Origin: Ruegeria sp. PrR005
GTDB taxonomy: Bacteria; Pseudomonadota; Alphaproteobacteria; Rhodobacterales; Rhodobacteraceae
Reading direction: 5' to 3'
DNA length: 64,000 bases
Assembly (NCBI RefSeq): GCF_010500245.1
Contig: NZ_JAAGOX010000008.1
Span: 33,633-97,632 of the forward strand
A program made the translations under genes and the position numbers. Of this stretch, positions 34,520 through 42,210 are shown one piece after another. The notes under the pieces were generated by a model. That model ran no database searches. It was not told the origin of the DNA and saw only the letters and a program-made list of their open reading frames with translations. The first letter of the stretch is position 1. Each line of letters begins with the position of its first letter.

Positions 34520-36474
34520 GCGATACCGTCCGAGTTCTCGACATTGCAGGTCTTGCAAATGTCCCTATTCACCGGACATCCGCAAAAAAATGGTTGGACG
34601 CCAGAGGTGTTAGAACACAAAGAGATTTAAGCGACGGTCGTCGAACTGAGCAGGTGTCTCTCTCCGACCTTCCCGAGGACGTGCGGCTTGCGTGGTGGGA
34701 ACGGGAGCTTGACCGGCTGCACTTGGAGCCGGGCGCACGGGACGACGCAGCCCATACGGCATTCATGGCGCAACCGGCCAAGGCGCGGGCGCGGGCGGAG
34801 CGGAAAGCGGCCATTGCCTCGATGCTGTCCGCGCTCCGGGTGCAGGGTTTGAAGGAGGGGGAACGTTTCGCCCTGGTGCGCAAGCGGTTCGAGGACAAGG
34901 GCACATCAACAGCCTCTTTGAAGCGGCTTTCAAAGGCTGTTGAAGGGGTCGATCCGATCAACTACGCGCCAGCGCTCCTGGACGATTACAAGGTGACGGC
35001 CAAACGTGCCGAGGTGAGCGACGACGCCTGGCGGTTTTTCATGACCATGATCCGTGACGCCGCGCCGGACTGGCCCTTGAAAGAGGCATGGCAACGGGTG
35101 CGGGACACGGGCCGGGAAACAGGATGGGCGGTGCCTTCATACCCGACCTTCTACCGGCGGTGGGCGGAGCTTGATGAAGCGCAGCGGTTGGAAGCGCGGC
35201 TGGGCAAGGCGGATGCGGTCAAGCGACTGAGCCTTCCGGCGATGCGGGACAAGACGAGCCTCATGGCGCTGGAAGAGGTATCGCTCGACGGTCGCACTCA
35301 GGATTTCTGGGGCCGATGGGAAAATGGGTCCGTATCGCGTCCGGTGATACTCATGTTGGTGGATGTGGCCTCCGACACAGTGCTGGATTGGGAGCTTGCC
35401 CCGTCCGAGAACGCGGCGGCGACGGTTCGCCTGGTCAAGCGGGTGTGCAAGAGCTTCGGCATCTTCGACACGCTCTATACCGACAACGGTTCGGCCTTCG
35501 CCGGGCACCTGGTGGCGGGCGGGAACCCGCACCGCTTCCGCAATGGCGCGCCCAAGGGGCTGCAACCAATGGGAATTTGCCAGATCATGGGGATCAAGCT
35601 GCGCTTCGCCATGCCTGGCAACGCGCAAGCCAAGATCGCTGAACGCATCTTCGCCACGCTGTCGCGGACGGTGGATGATGGACCGGAATTCAAGGGTGCC
35701 CATGCTGGCCATGCGCCGGGGGCAAGCCCTAATTCCAAGGTGGCTCCGGTGCCGATAGAGACAGTGCGGGCTGTGCTGGCCCGCGAGATTGGGCGGCACA
35801 ACCGGGAAGCCGGGCGGCGGAGCCAAGGTGCGCGCGGGCGGTCCTATGAGGCGGTGCTGCGGGACGGGCTGGCGGAGCGGGAGGCACTCGGACGGCCCGT
35901 GCGGTGTCCTACCGCCGACCAACTCTACCTTGCCGGGCTGATCTGGAAGCCGGTGTCGGTGGACCGCTATGGGCGCGTGGCGGCGAACGGATGGACCTAT
36001 GGCGGGCCGGAGACGCAGGAGGCTCTTATCCGCTTTCATGGCACCGGGCGGCAAGTCCTGCTGGGCCGAGACCCGGACGATTTCAGCGCACCGGCTATCG
36101 CCTATGACGACGCGGGCGACCTGATCTGCCGGGATATCCAGCCGGTCAAGCGTGGAGCCTATGGTAGCGCGGACGGCATCCGGGACGCGGCGCGCAACCG
36201 CAAGGCCGCGCGCGAGGCGGTGAAGGCGGCGGCCGTGGCGAACGACTATCTGGACGACGACGCTTATGCGCGCGCTACAGCGGCGCTCTATGCATCGGCA
36301 GAGGCCGACGAAACGCCGCCGCCAAAGCCGCGCAAGGTTGTTGGCGGGCGGTTCGGCACGCCCCTGCGCGAGCGCGCTCCGAAGCCGGAGATGGGCCACG
36401 AACTGGCCAAGGTTATCGAGGAATTCGACCGCGCCAAGGGTTTCGACCCATGGGGGGTCTTGAGCGGCCAGTGA
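34516..36474 (+). CDS. Mu-type DDE transposase (MuA)
   Basis: This 652-residue protein has a MuA-like N-terminal DNA-binding domain (VLDIAGLANVPIHRTSAKKW, then TEQVSLSDLPEDVRLAWWER). The catalytic triad is visible as D258 (in EEVSLDGR), D323 (in LYTDNGSAF) and E376 (in AKIAERIF), close to D269/D336/E392 of Mu. A C-terminal region with basic and acidic stretches follows. It should bind the four end repeats and join the ends to target DNA. Its reading frame is intact. A perfect 13-bp-stem hairpin overlaps its stop codon. Confidence 0.95.
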   Translation: MSDTVRVLDIAGLANVPIHRTSAKKWLDARGVRTQRDLSDGRRTEQVSLSDLPEDVRLAWWERELDRLHLEPGARDDAAHTAFMAQPAKARARAERKAAIASMLSALRVQGLKEGERFALVRKRFEDKGTSTASLKRLSKAVEGVDPINYAPALLDDYKVTAKRAEVSDDAWRFFMTMIRDAAPDWPLKEAWQRVRDTGRETGWAVPSYPTFYRRWAELDEAQRLEARLGKADAVKRLSLPAMRDKTSLMALEEVSLDGRTQDFWGRWENGSVSRPVILMLVDVASDTVLDWELAPSENAAATVRLVKRVCKSFGIFDTLYTDNGSAFAGHLVAGGNPHRFRNGAPKGLQPMGICQIMGIKLRFAMPGNAQAKIAERIFATLSRTVDDGPEFKGAHAGHAPGASPNSKVAPVPIETVRAVLAREIGRHNREAGRRSQGARGRSYEAVLRDGLAEREALGRPVRCPTADQLYLAGLIWKPVSVDRYGRVAANGWTYGGPETQEALIRFHGTGRQVLLGRDPDDFSAPAIAYDDAGDLICRDIQPVKRGAYGSADGIRDAARNRKAAREAVKAAAVANDYLDDDAYARATAALYASAEADETPPPKPRKVVGGRFGTPLRERAPKPEMGHELAKVIEEFDRAKGFDPWGVLSGQ

Positions 36475-36497
36475 CGCGCTGCAACGCGTCACTGGCC
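36466..36497. terminator. Perfect 13-bp-stem hairpin at the MuA/MuB junction
   Basis: GGCCAGTGACGCG (36466-36478) pairs with CGCGTCACTGGCC (36485-36497) across a 6-base loop, followed by ATTT. The stem covers the stop codon of the transposase gene. It could attenuate transcription into MuB or protect the RNA end. Confidence 0.65.
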
Positions 36498-36541
36498 ATT
36501 TACCAGCGGGCGCGAGCCCGCACAGCAAAGCGGAGAGAAGG

Positions 36542-37318
36542 ATGGCAGAGCATCTGCAACTCATCAACCCCAAACAGACGCGACACGCGTCGGGCCTGGT
36601 CATGACGCAAACCGCGTCGGACATCCTGCGGTCGGTCCAGATCGTGGCGGAGGAACCCGGTACGCCGACCATGGTTGCGGGTATTCCGGGGATCGGCAAA
36701 TCCGAGACCCTTTTGCGCTATGTCCAGACAAACCCCGAGACCATCAAGCTCGATATCGTCGCGGGCGAAGGGCGTATCTGGGACCTGGCAGCGGCTTTCA
36801 TGGAGCGTTTCGACATGGGTGTTCCGAACAGCCGCAGGATGCGCGAGGAACGCCAGAGGATCACGGAAGCAATCGGGCCGGAACGCATCGTGATCATAGA
36901 CGAGGCGCAATACCTGGCGAACTACAATCCGCGTGGCGGCTTCAACTTCGATGCATACGAATGGATACGCGCCATGGCAGAGGAGGGTTTCTTTTCAGTC
37001 GTTTTCTGCGGTGACCTGTCCCTTGCCGACGCGATCGGTTCGGTTCCGCAGCTTCGCCGCCGCATAGTGCGGCCTGTGGTGATCCGCTCTATTCCCAAGG
37101 GCGATGTCGTGGCCTTCGCCGCGTCACGCGGGGTGACGGATCGCCCGATTACCGATGCCCTGGCGGCCATGGCCAAGCGGCAAGGCGGGTTGGCGGATGT
37201 AAAGCGCACCCTGGACCATGCGGCACAGCGGGCAAATGGCGGGGCAATCACGGCGGGCGACGTAAAGGCGGCACTTCTATACCTGGGCCTTTTAGCCAAT
37301 GGAGGCGGAAATGCCTGA
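36542..37318 (+). CDS. MuB-like AAA+ ATPase (target-selection protein)
   Basis: This 258-residue protein has Walker A (VAGIPGIGKSETLLRYV) and Walker B (RIVIIDEAQYLANYN) in the AAA+ layout, preceded by SGLVMTQTASDILRSVQIVA. MuB polymerises on target DNA in an ATP-dependent manner and delivers it to MuA, which also gives target immunity. It follows MuA after 67 bp with a plausible ribosome site (CGGAGAGAAGG). Length is slightly short but within the range for Mu-like phages. Confidence 0.93.
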   Translation: MAEHLQLINPKQTRHASGLVMTQTASDILRSVQIVAEEPGTPTMVAGIPGIGKSETLLRYVQTNPETIKLDIVAGEGRIWDLAAAFMERFDMGVPNSRRMREERQRITEAIGPERIVIIDEAQYLANYNPRGGFNFDAYEWIRAMAEEGFFSVVFCGDLSLADAIGSVPQLRRRIVRPVVIRSIPKGDVVAFAASRGVTDRPITDALAAMAKRQGGLADVKRTLDHAAQRANGGAITAGDVKAALLYLGLLANGGGNA

Positions 37319-37622
37319 GCTTGTCGACACAGCTAAAGGCGACGCGGCGCTGGAGATTTGGCGCGAGGGCGAGGTGTTTTTGGCTCAATGCGAAAACACC
37401 GCTGAGCTTCTGCATTTTTTCCTTCACGCAAGCGACACGGTTGCATTCCTACGCAATCGCTTTGCCGAAGGCGGCCAGATGAAAGAGCCTGCCCAACTCT
37501 ATTCTCTCCTTTCCGTTCTGGACGATGCAATGAATGGAACCAAGCGGGCTTTGGCCGAGAGCAGTATCCATTTTCTTGAAACGCTTGCCGCGCAAACAGC
37601 CTGGAAAGGGGGCCTGCAATGA
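37311..37622 (+). CDS. Hypothetical phage early protein
   Basis: This 103-residue protein starts at 37311 with a GGAGGCGG site; an upstream in-frame ATG four codons earlier lies inside the MuB gene end. It is acidic and mostly helical (LEIWREGEVFLAQCENTAEL, then YSLLSVLDDAMNGTKRALAE). No motif is recognised. It overlaps the next gene by 4 bp, so it belongs to the early operon. Confidence 0.75.
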   Translation: MPELVDTAKGDAALEIWREGEVFLAQCENTAELLHFFLHASDTVAFLRNRFAEGGQMKEPAQLYSLLSVLDDAMNGTKRALAESSIHFLETLAAQTAWKGGLQ

Positions 37623-38017
37623 CCGTTGAGCGCATGAGCGACCACGACTGGAAGATGCAGATGGCGGCGGAGGGCAAGGCGGTTTACGTGCCGGGCAAGA
37701 CGGCGGCGGAAATGGCCGAAGAAACCGCCCGTGAGGCAGAGGACCGGGCGCGGCTGATGTCGCGCGATATCACTCTGACGCAACAGCAATGGAGCGCTGT
37801 CGACACGGCGATCCCCGATGTCATCTGCGTGATGCACGACGTGAAGAATGTGTTCTCCCTGTTCGCCTGGGCCGACGATCTGGACGCCCATTCGGTCAAT
37901 TCCGTGCTTCGGCTCTGCGCAAGAGCCATCGAGAGCATGGCGGACAAGGAACTCGAAGTGCTTGACAGCTTGGACAAGGAGCTACGCGCGGCGCGCAAAG
38001 GAGGGTGTGAACAATGA
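37619..38017 (+). CDS. Hypothetical phage early protein
   Basis: This 132-residue protein starts in the stop codon of the preceding gene and overlaps GemA by 4 bp. An N-terminal charged helix (GKTAAEMAEETAREAEDRAR) is followed by text like ITLTQQQWSAVDTAIPDVIC. It is probably a small regulatory or accessory protein of the element. I do not recognise the family. Confidence 0.75.
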   Translation: MTVERMSDHDWKMQMAAEGKAVYVPGKTAAEMAEETAREAEDRARLMSRDITLTQQQWSAVDTAIPDVICVMHDVKNVFSLFAWADDLDAHSVNSVLRLCARAIESMADKELEVLDSLDKELRAARKGGCEQ

Positions 38018-38424
38018 CCATTTCCGCAAACCAGCTGAAACTTCTTTGGACGGCGAAGACGAAGCTGAAACTGAGCGAAGCCATGTTTCGGTCCGCCCTG
38101 GTTCAGATCGCGGGCGTGACTAGCACCAAGGAACTGGACCGGGACGGTTTTGCCGCTCTGATGGGCTTCTTCGTATATTGCGGGTTCAAGCCCCTCACCA
38201 GCCGGGGGCCGAACTACGGCGACAGGCCGGGCATGGCGAGCTTTGCCCAGATCGAGCTGATCCGCGACCTCTGGCACGAATGGACCAAGGGAGAGGGGGA
38301 CGAAGACAGCCTGAACACCTGGTTGACCCGTCACTGGGGGTTGTCCAGCCTCCGGTTCCTCCCCAGGGAGCGGGCACCGAAGATCATCACGGCGCTCAAG
38401 GCGATGAAACGCCGCGCCGCCTGA
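38014..38424 (+). CDS. GemA-like phage regulatory protein (Mu gp16, DUF1018)
   Basis: This 136-residue protein has the pattern of Mu GemA: QLKLLWTAKTKLKLSEAMFR, then SFAQIELIRDLWHEWTKGEG and LNTWLTRHWGLSSLRFLPRE. GemA modulates host gene expression and DNA topology in Mu. It ends the early gene run. A terminator-like hairpin (GGGGCGG paired with CCGCCCC, 38445-38471) follows within 25 bp. Confidence 0.88.
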   Translation: MTISANQLKLLWTAKTKLKLSEAMFRSALVQIAGVTSTKELDRDGFAALMGFFVYCGFKPLTSRGPNYGDRPGMASFAQIELIRDLWHEWTKGEGDEDSLNTWLTRHWGLSSLRFLPRERAPKIITALKAMKRRAA

Positions 38425-38819
38425 CCTGGCAGAACGAAAGAGACGGGGCGGTGCGCTTGCGCCGCCCCTTTCACGTCCAGAGGCCACGGGAGCGCGCTAC
38501 AGCGGCGCAACGGTTTTCCGGGGTCCACCCTCATGAAAACCGCCAAAGGGTATTCAAACGGTATTCAAATCGGCTCTCCGGCGAAGCTGCAACTGTCTCG
38601 CCTGGCTGCACTTGAAGTATCGCCCGTTTTCCGTATTGTTGTCGGTGATCGGCGCATGTGCTCATCGGGCATTTTAACCCGAGACGTTTCGGGCGTTAGA
38701 GGCGGGGTCGATCAACCTTCCATCGTTCGTGTCCGACTAGCCCACCGGTCCCGGTGGGTTAATTCGATCCGCAGAAATCCGCATCCTGTCCGTGATTTTC
38801 CACAAATGGAGACCGACAG
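38425..38819. other. 395-bp gap with two hairpins inside the Mu-like element
   Basis: This gap has no convincing gene. GGGGCGG (38445-38451) pairs with CCGCCCC (38463-38469), followed by TTT: a likely terminator. CCCACCGG (about 38740) pairs with CCGGTGGG (about 38751), followed by TTAATT. In complete Mu-like phages, Mor, lysis, terminase, portal and other head genes lie between GemA and the T/I region. This gap marks where they are missing. Confidence 0.6.
38445..38471 (+). terminator. Likely terminator after GemA
   Basis: GGGGCGG (38445-38451), a ~11-base loop, and CCGCCCC (38463-38469) followed by TTT make a rho-independent-like terminator 20 bp after the GemA stop codon. Confidence 0.75.
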
Positions 38820-39251
38820 GTGCCAGCACTCACTTCCGACCGCAACACCCACGCAGCGCAGGGCGATGCCCGGCAAGGCGCAGTGGCTGCGGGCGAACGC
38901 ATTTTCGCCGGGGCGCTCATCATGCGCAACGCGACCGGCTACCTGGTCAAAGGGGCCACCGCGCTCAACCTGGTTGGTGTCGGTCGCGCCGAAGAGGCAT
39001 CCGACAATACCGGCGGCGCTGACGGCGATATCTCGGTTCCCTACCGGCCCGGCGTCTTCCTCTACAGAAACGATCTGTCCGACCCGGTGACGCTGGCCGA
39101 TTGCGGCTCGGTCTGTTTTGCCGTGGATGACCAGACCGTGGCGGCAACGGACGGTACCGGCACCCGCTCCAAGGCGGGCATCGTGGACATGATCGACCCC
39201 AATGGCGTCAGGGTCCGCCTGGACGAAGCCTTGACCAAAATCGCGAACTGA
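38820..39251 (+). CDS. Capsid decoration-like / head-associated protein (tentative)
   Basis: This 143-residue protein uses a GTG start at 38820 with GGAG upstream. It reads PALTSDRNTHAAQGDARQGA, then GERIFAGALIMRNATGYLVK and VGVGRAEEASDNTGGADGDI. The short beta-rich repeats (GxxxxAGALIxRN, AxxLVGVGRAEE) resemble capsid cement proteins of the DUF2190 kind that often sit next to major head genes. It is 11 bp before head gene T. The assignment is by pattern and position. Confidence 0.7.
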   Translation: MPALTSDRNTHAAQGDARQGAVAAGERIFAGALIMRNATGYLVKGATALNLVGVGRAEEASDNTGGADGDISVPYRPGVFLYRNDLSDPVTLADCGSVCFAVDDQTVAATDGTGTRSKAGIVDMIDPNGVRVRLDEALTKIAN

Positions 39252-39262
39252 CAGGACGCCTC

Positions 39263-40162
39263 ATGATCATCAATGCACAAACCGTCGATCTCGCCTTCAG
39301 AGGGTTCCAGACCGTCTATGGGGACGCCTATCTTGAGGCACCGACCCATAAGGACAAGATCGCGATGACGGTGTCGAGTACCAGCGCCGACGAAACCTAT
39401 GGCTGGCTGGGAATGTTCCCGCAACTGCGCGAATGGATCGGCCCGCGCCATGTTCACAATCTCAAGGCGTCGGGCTTCACGATCAAGAACCGCAAGTTCG
39501 AAAGCACCGTTTCGGTCGAGCGGGACCACATCAGCGACGACAAGCTGGGCATCTACAAACCGGCCTTTTCCGAGATGGGTTCGCTTGCGGCCAATCATCC
39601 CGAGGAACTGGTGTTCGGATTGCTGGCCTCCGGTTTTGAAGCCACATGTCATGACGGGCATCCGTTCTTTGCGGATGACCATCCACAGACGAATTCGAAG
39701 GGCGAGGACATCACGGTCTCGAACTTCGAAGACGGGGGCGGCCCTGCCTGGTATCTTCTGGATACGGCCCGCACGGTCAAGCCGTTGATCTGGCAGGAGA
39801 GAGAACCCTATGAGTTCCAGTCGCTCACGGATCATGACGACGCCCATGTCTTTTTCAACGACCAGTTCGTCTATGGCGTCCGGGCGCGGGTGAATGCCGG
39901 TTTCGGTCTCTGGCAACTCGGGTTCGGCAGCAAGGCCACTCTGAACGCGGCCAACCACGCGGCTGCGCGCGCGGCGATGATGGACTACCGCAGCGACGGC
40001 GGGCGCATTCTCGGGATCAGACCGACAACCCTTGTCGTTCCGCCCGAACTCGAAGACGCGGCGCTTCACCTGCTCAACACGGAAACGTCCGACGGTGGCG
40101 GATCGAACCCTTGGAAGGGGACGGCGGAACTGATCGTGACGCCCTTCGTCAAGGCGGCTTGA
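39263..40162 (+). CDS. Mu-like major head subunit (gpT)
   Basis: This 299-residue protein matches the Mu gpT family: VDLAFRGFQTVYGDAYLEAP, then WLGMFPQLREWIGPRHVHNL, VERDHISDDKLGIYKPAFSE and DDEAHVFFNDQF-like text read as DHDDAHVFFNDQFVYGVRAR. It forms the capsid shell. The open frame is full length. A capsid gene kept intact without terminase or portal nearby is unusual. Confidence 0.9.
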   Translation: MIINAQTVDLAFRGFQTVYGDAYLEAPTHKDKIAMTVSSTSADETYGWLGMFPQLREWIGPRHVHNLKASGFTIKNRKFESTVSVERDHISDDKLGIYKPAFSEMGSLAANHPEELVFGLLASGFEATCHDGHPFFADDHPQTNSKGEDITVSNFEDGGGPAWYLLDTARTVKPLIWQEREPYEFQSLTDHDDAHVFFNDQFVYGVRARVNAGFGLWQLGFGSKATLNAANHAAARAAMMDYRSDGGRILGIRPTTLVVPPELEDAALHLLNTETSDGGGSNPWKGTAELIVTPFVKAA

Positions 40163-40164
40163 TC

Positions 40165-41106
40165 ATGGAACGGGTCGCCACTTGTGACCGGGAATTGCCC
40201 GGCGAAGCCCCTGACTGGGTACACCTGTTCCCGCTTGGCGAGATGACGGGCCGGGACGGGCGCCGGTTCAGCCTCTCGGACCCGAACGCGGTCATTGATG
40301 CGTTCCGGCGCGGTGGCGTCGATCTGCCGGTTGACTACGACCATCAGAATGACCGGCCTCCGCAATCCGGGGGGCCGGTGCCTGCCGCAGGCTGGATCAA
40401 GGATCTCAAGATCACCGAGACCGGCCTTTGGGGGCGGGTGGAGTGGACGGCCCAGGCGCGGGAACTGATCGGGGCAAAGGCGTACCGCTATCTCAGCCCG
40501 TCCTTCCTCTACCTGAAGGAGGGACGGACCATAACCCGGCTGAAAGGCGCGGGCCTGGTTCACAACCCCAACCTCGAACTCGAAGCGCTCGCAAGTCAGG
40601 AGAGCAAGATGGACGAAATGGATTTCCGGGCGAAACTTGCTGGCCTTGTGAAGCTGGACCCCGAGGCAGACGATCAGGACATTCTGGACGCCGTGTCGGC
40701 GCTGGTCGAGCAGGCGGCGCAGATGTCGCAACAGGGCCACGATGCAGGGTTGCCCGATCCGTCGCGCTATGTCCCGATTGAAGCGGTTCAGGAGCTGATG
40801 CGGGACCGGTCCAGAACGCAGACCGAGCAACAGTCGGAACGGGCAACGGCCAAGGTCGGGAACGCCCTGGCCAAAGGCTAAATCACGCCCGCCATGAAGC
40901 CTTGGGCGACCGCGCTTTGCCGACAGGACGAAGCCAGTTTCGACAGGTTCCTGTCGAGCGCGGTCCCGGTCTGGAAAGGGTTGTCCGAAGAACTGTTCGC
41001 GGGGCGTCAGGCACCGTCTGCTTCCAGCCATGCCACTGATACCTCCGATGCGGAGGCGGCGGTTTGCGCGCAACTGGGTCTTGCGCCCGGATCGTTGAGT
41101 AAGTGA
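40165..41106 (+). pseudogene. Phage protease/scaffold protein (Mu gpI-like), split by one in-frame stop
   Basis: The first 238 codons (40165-40881) give the protease-like part: DWVHLFPLGEMTGRDGRRFS, DLPVDYDHQNDRPPQ, GWIKDLKITETGLWGRVEWT and YRYLSPSFLYLKEGRTI. A TAA at 40879-40881 follows AKVGNALAKG. In the same frame the text continues ITPAMKPWATALCRQDEASF and ends EAAVCAQLGLAPGSLSK, which is what the C-terminus of the I/scaffold protein looks like in Mu relatives. A single base change would restore one ~313-residue gene. Either the gene is dead, or an internal start (ATG at 40894) makes a separate scaffold. In Mu, gene I comes before T; here it comes after. Confidence 0.75.
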
Positions 41107-41294
41107 CCGCAGGCGGCCAGGACCGGCCGCCGTCATTCCCCGGCCGGGTTCCTGGTACCGGTCCATGGGAAACCCCGGCCTGCAAGGTGTTGACGCGGGC
41201 CGGGGGCAATCGCCGCCCAGGGAAGGAAGGCCAGAGCCGACATGCCGCCCATGCGTTTCCCGTTTCCCTGTTTCGATCCGGCGGAGACGCGCGT

Positions 41295-41657
41295 GTGAGC
41301 CTGCCTGTGCGTTCTTTCCCCAAGCCACCGGCCCAGGTCGAACCCTATGTTGCCGTTCTCGGGATCGACCTCACGGTTGAATTCCTGCTCAAGTTCGGCG
41401 GCGCGGAACTTTATGTGCCGGAAAATCCCAAGGGAAGCGGTCGGCTCGAAGCGCTTATCGGTGCGGAAAAAGTGCAGGCATTGGCTGCACGCGACTACCT
41501 CTTGCCCCGGCGCGTTCCCCTGGCCAATCCTTGGCTTTCGGCCTGCCTGCACGCCATGGGCTATCCCGTAGCGGAAATCGCCCGGAAGGTCCGAGCCTCC
41601 GAATCGACCGTCCGAACCCATCTTCAACGCTACAGCGCAAGGAGTAACGCGCCATGA
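41295..41657 (+). CDS. Mor-like (Mu middle/late activator) DNA-binding protein
   Basis: This ~120-residue protein uses a GTG at 41295 with GGAG upstream. It reads LTVEFLLKFGGAELYVPENP, then LSACLHAMGYPVAEIARKVR and ASESTVRTHLQRYSAR. A GG-x-LYVP turn followed by a C-terminal HTH is the layout of the Mor/C activator family. In Mu, Mor turns on the middle promoter. Here it lies after the head genes instead of before them. The 188 bp before it hold nothing that I can name. Confidence 0.7.
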   Translation: MSLPVRSFPKPPAQVEPYVAVLGIDLTVEFLLKFGGAELYVPENPKGSGRLEALIGAEKVQALAARDYLLPRRVPLANPWLSACLHAMGYPVAEIARKVRASESTVRTHLQRYSARSNAP

Positions 41658-42070
41658 GCCTCCGGCGCGATCTGGACGCCGCGTTGGGCAAGCTCCGGGA
41701 AGCGGACGAACTGCTCAGCGCCGCGCGAACGGTTCAGAGGCAGGGTTTGGAACTGCATTCGAACGGTCTTCGAGAGGCCGTCGAAACCGGTTTGAACGCG
41801 CTTGAACCGGAAGCGGTCCCGATCACGGATCACCGCCGACACCATCGCCCGGGACCGCCGCCCCGCATTGACAGCGACCCGGAGTTGCAGGCATTCATTC
41901 GGGCGCGGATCGACCGGCTGACGTTCATCCAGATCTCCGAGGCGGTCAAAGAGGCTTTCCCGCCCGAGCGCCGCGTCGGCAAGAGCAGCATTCACGCCTG
42001 GTGGTCCCGAAACGCACCCACAGGCTCCGCCGTCCAGAGTTCGCCAACATCTCCGGGCGGTCCCGGATAG
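41654..42070 (+). CDS. Small phage protein with C-terminal HTH-like segment
   Basis: This 138-residue protein starts in the stop codon of the Mor-like gene (4-bp overlap). The N-terminal half is helical and charged (RRDLDAALGKLREADELLSA); the C-terminal half, RIDRLTFIQISEAVKEAFPP then ERRVGKSSIHAWWSRN, looks like a small winged or homeodomain-like DNA-binding unit. It is the last gene of the element. I do not recognise the family. Confidence 0.7.
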   Translation: MSLRRDLDAALGKLREADELLSAARTVQRQGLELHSNGLREAVETGLNALEPEAVPITDHRRHHRPGPPPRIDSDPELQAFIRARIDRLTFIQISEAVKEAFPPERRVGKSSIHAWWSRNAPTGSAVQSSPTSPGGPG

Positions 42071-42093
42071 CCCGAGGATACCCGGCATAGTCC

Positions 42094-42112
42094 GGTATCA
42101 AACCCGTTGAAA
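42094..42112 (-). repeat. Right end repeat R1
   Basis: GGTATCAAACCCGTTGAAA is the inverse of L1/L2 with one mismatch. Confidence 0.85.
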
Positions 42113-42116
42113 CGCC

Positions 42117-42135
42117 AGTATCAAACCAACTGAAT
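42117..42135 (-). repeat. Right end repeat R2
   Basis: AGTATCAAACCAACTGAAT is a more diverged inverse copy of L1. It ends 7 bp before the right terminus (CA at 42141-42142), mirroring the 7-bp distance of L1 from the left terminus. Confidence 0.8.
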
Positions 42136-42142
42136 ACTAACA

Positions 42143-42147
42143 GCAGA
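42143..42147. repeat. Right 5-bp target-site duplication
   Basis: GCAGA follows the terminal CA of the element and is identical to 33517-33521. Confidence 0.9.
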
Positions 42148-42171
42148 GCCCCCCACGACGCAGAATAACCG

Positions 42172-42201
42172 CCCCGGCCCGCTCTCTCCCTCGGGCCGGG
42201 G
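42172..42201. terminator. Hsp20 terminator
   Basis: CCCCGGCCCG (42172-42181) pairs perfectly with CGGGCCGGGG (42192-42201) across a 10-base loop, 10 bp past the stop of hsp20 on the minus strand. Confidence 0.75.
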
Positions 42202-42210
42202 CGCATGGCG

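Larger units (their letters stand above)
33522..42142 (+). mobile_element. Compact 8.6-kb Mu-like transposable prophage or satellite
   Basis: The element begins TG and ends CA, has two transposase-site-like 19-bp repeats at each end in inverted orientation, and is flanked by GCAGA duplications. The outermost repeat is exactly 7 bp from each terminus. Gene order: repressor (minus), Ner-like, MuA, MuB, two small genes, GemA, a 395-bp gap with hairpins, a decoration-like protein, head protein T, protease/scaffold I (split by a stop), a Mor-like activator, and a small phage protein. Terminase, portal, other head genes, tail and lysis genes are absent. Mu itself is ~37 kb. The left 1.1 kb is noticeably more AT-rich than the rest. 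Confidence 0.92.

Noticed and set aside
38533..39090. 185-codon frame in the 395-bp gap of the Mu-like element
   Set aside because: It overlaps the decoration-like gene in another frame for half its length, has no ribosome site, and looks non-coding (Ser/Arg/Pro-rich).
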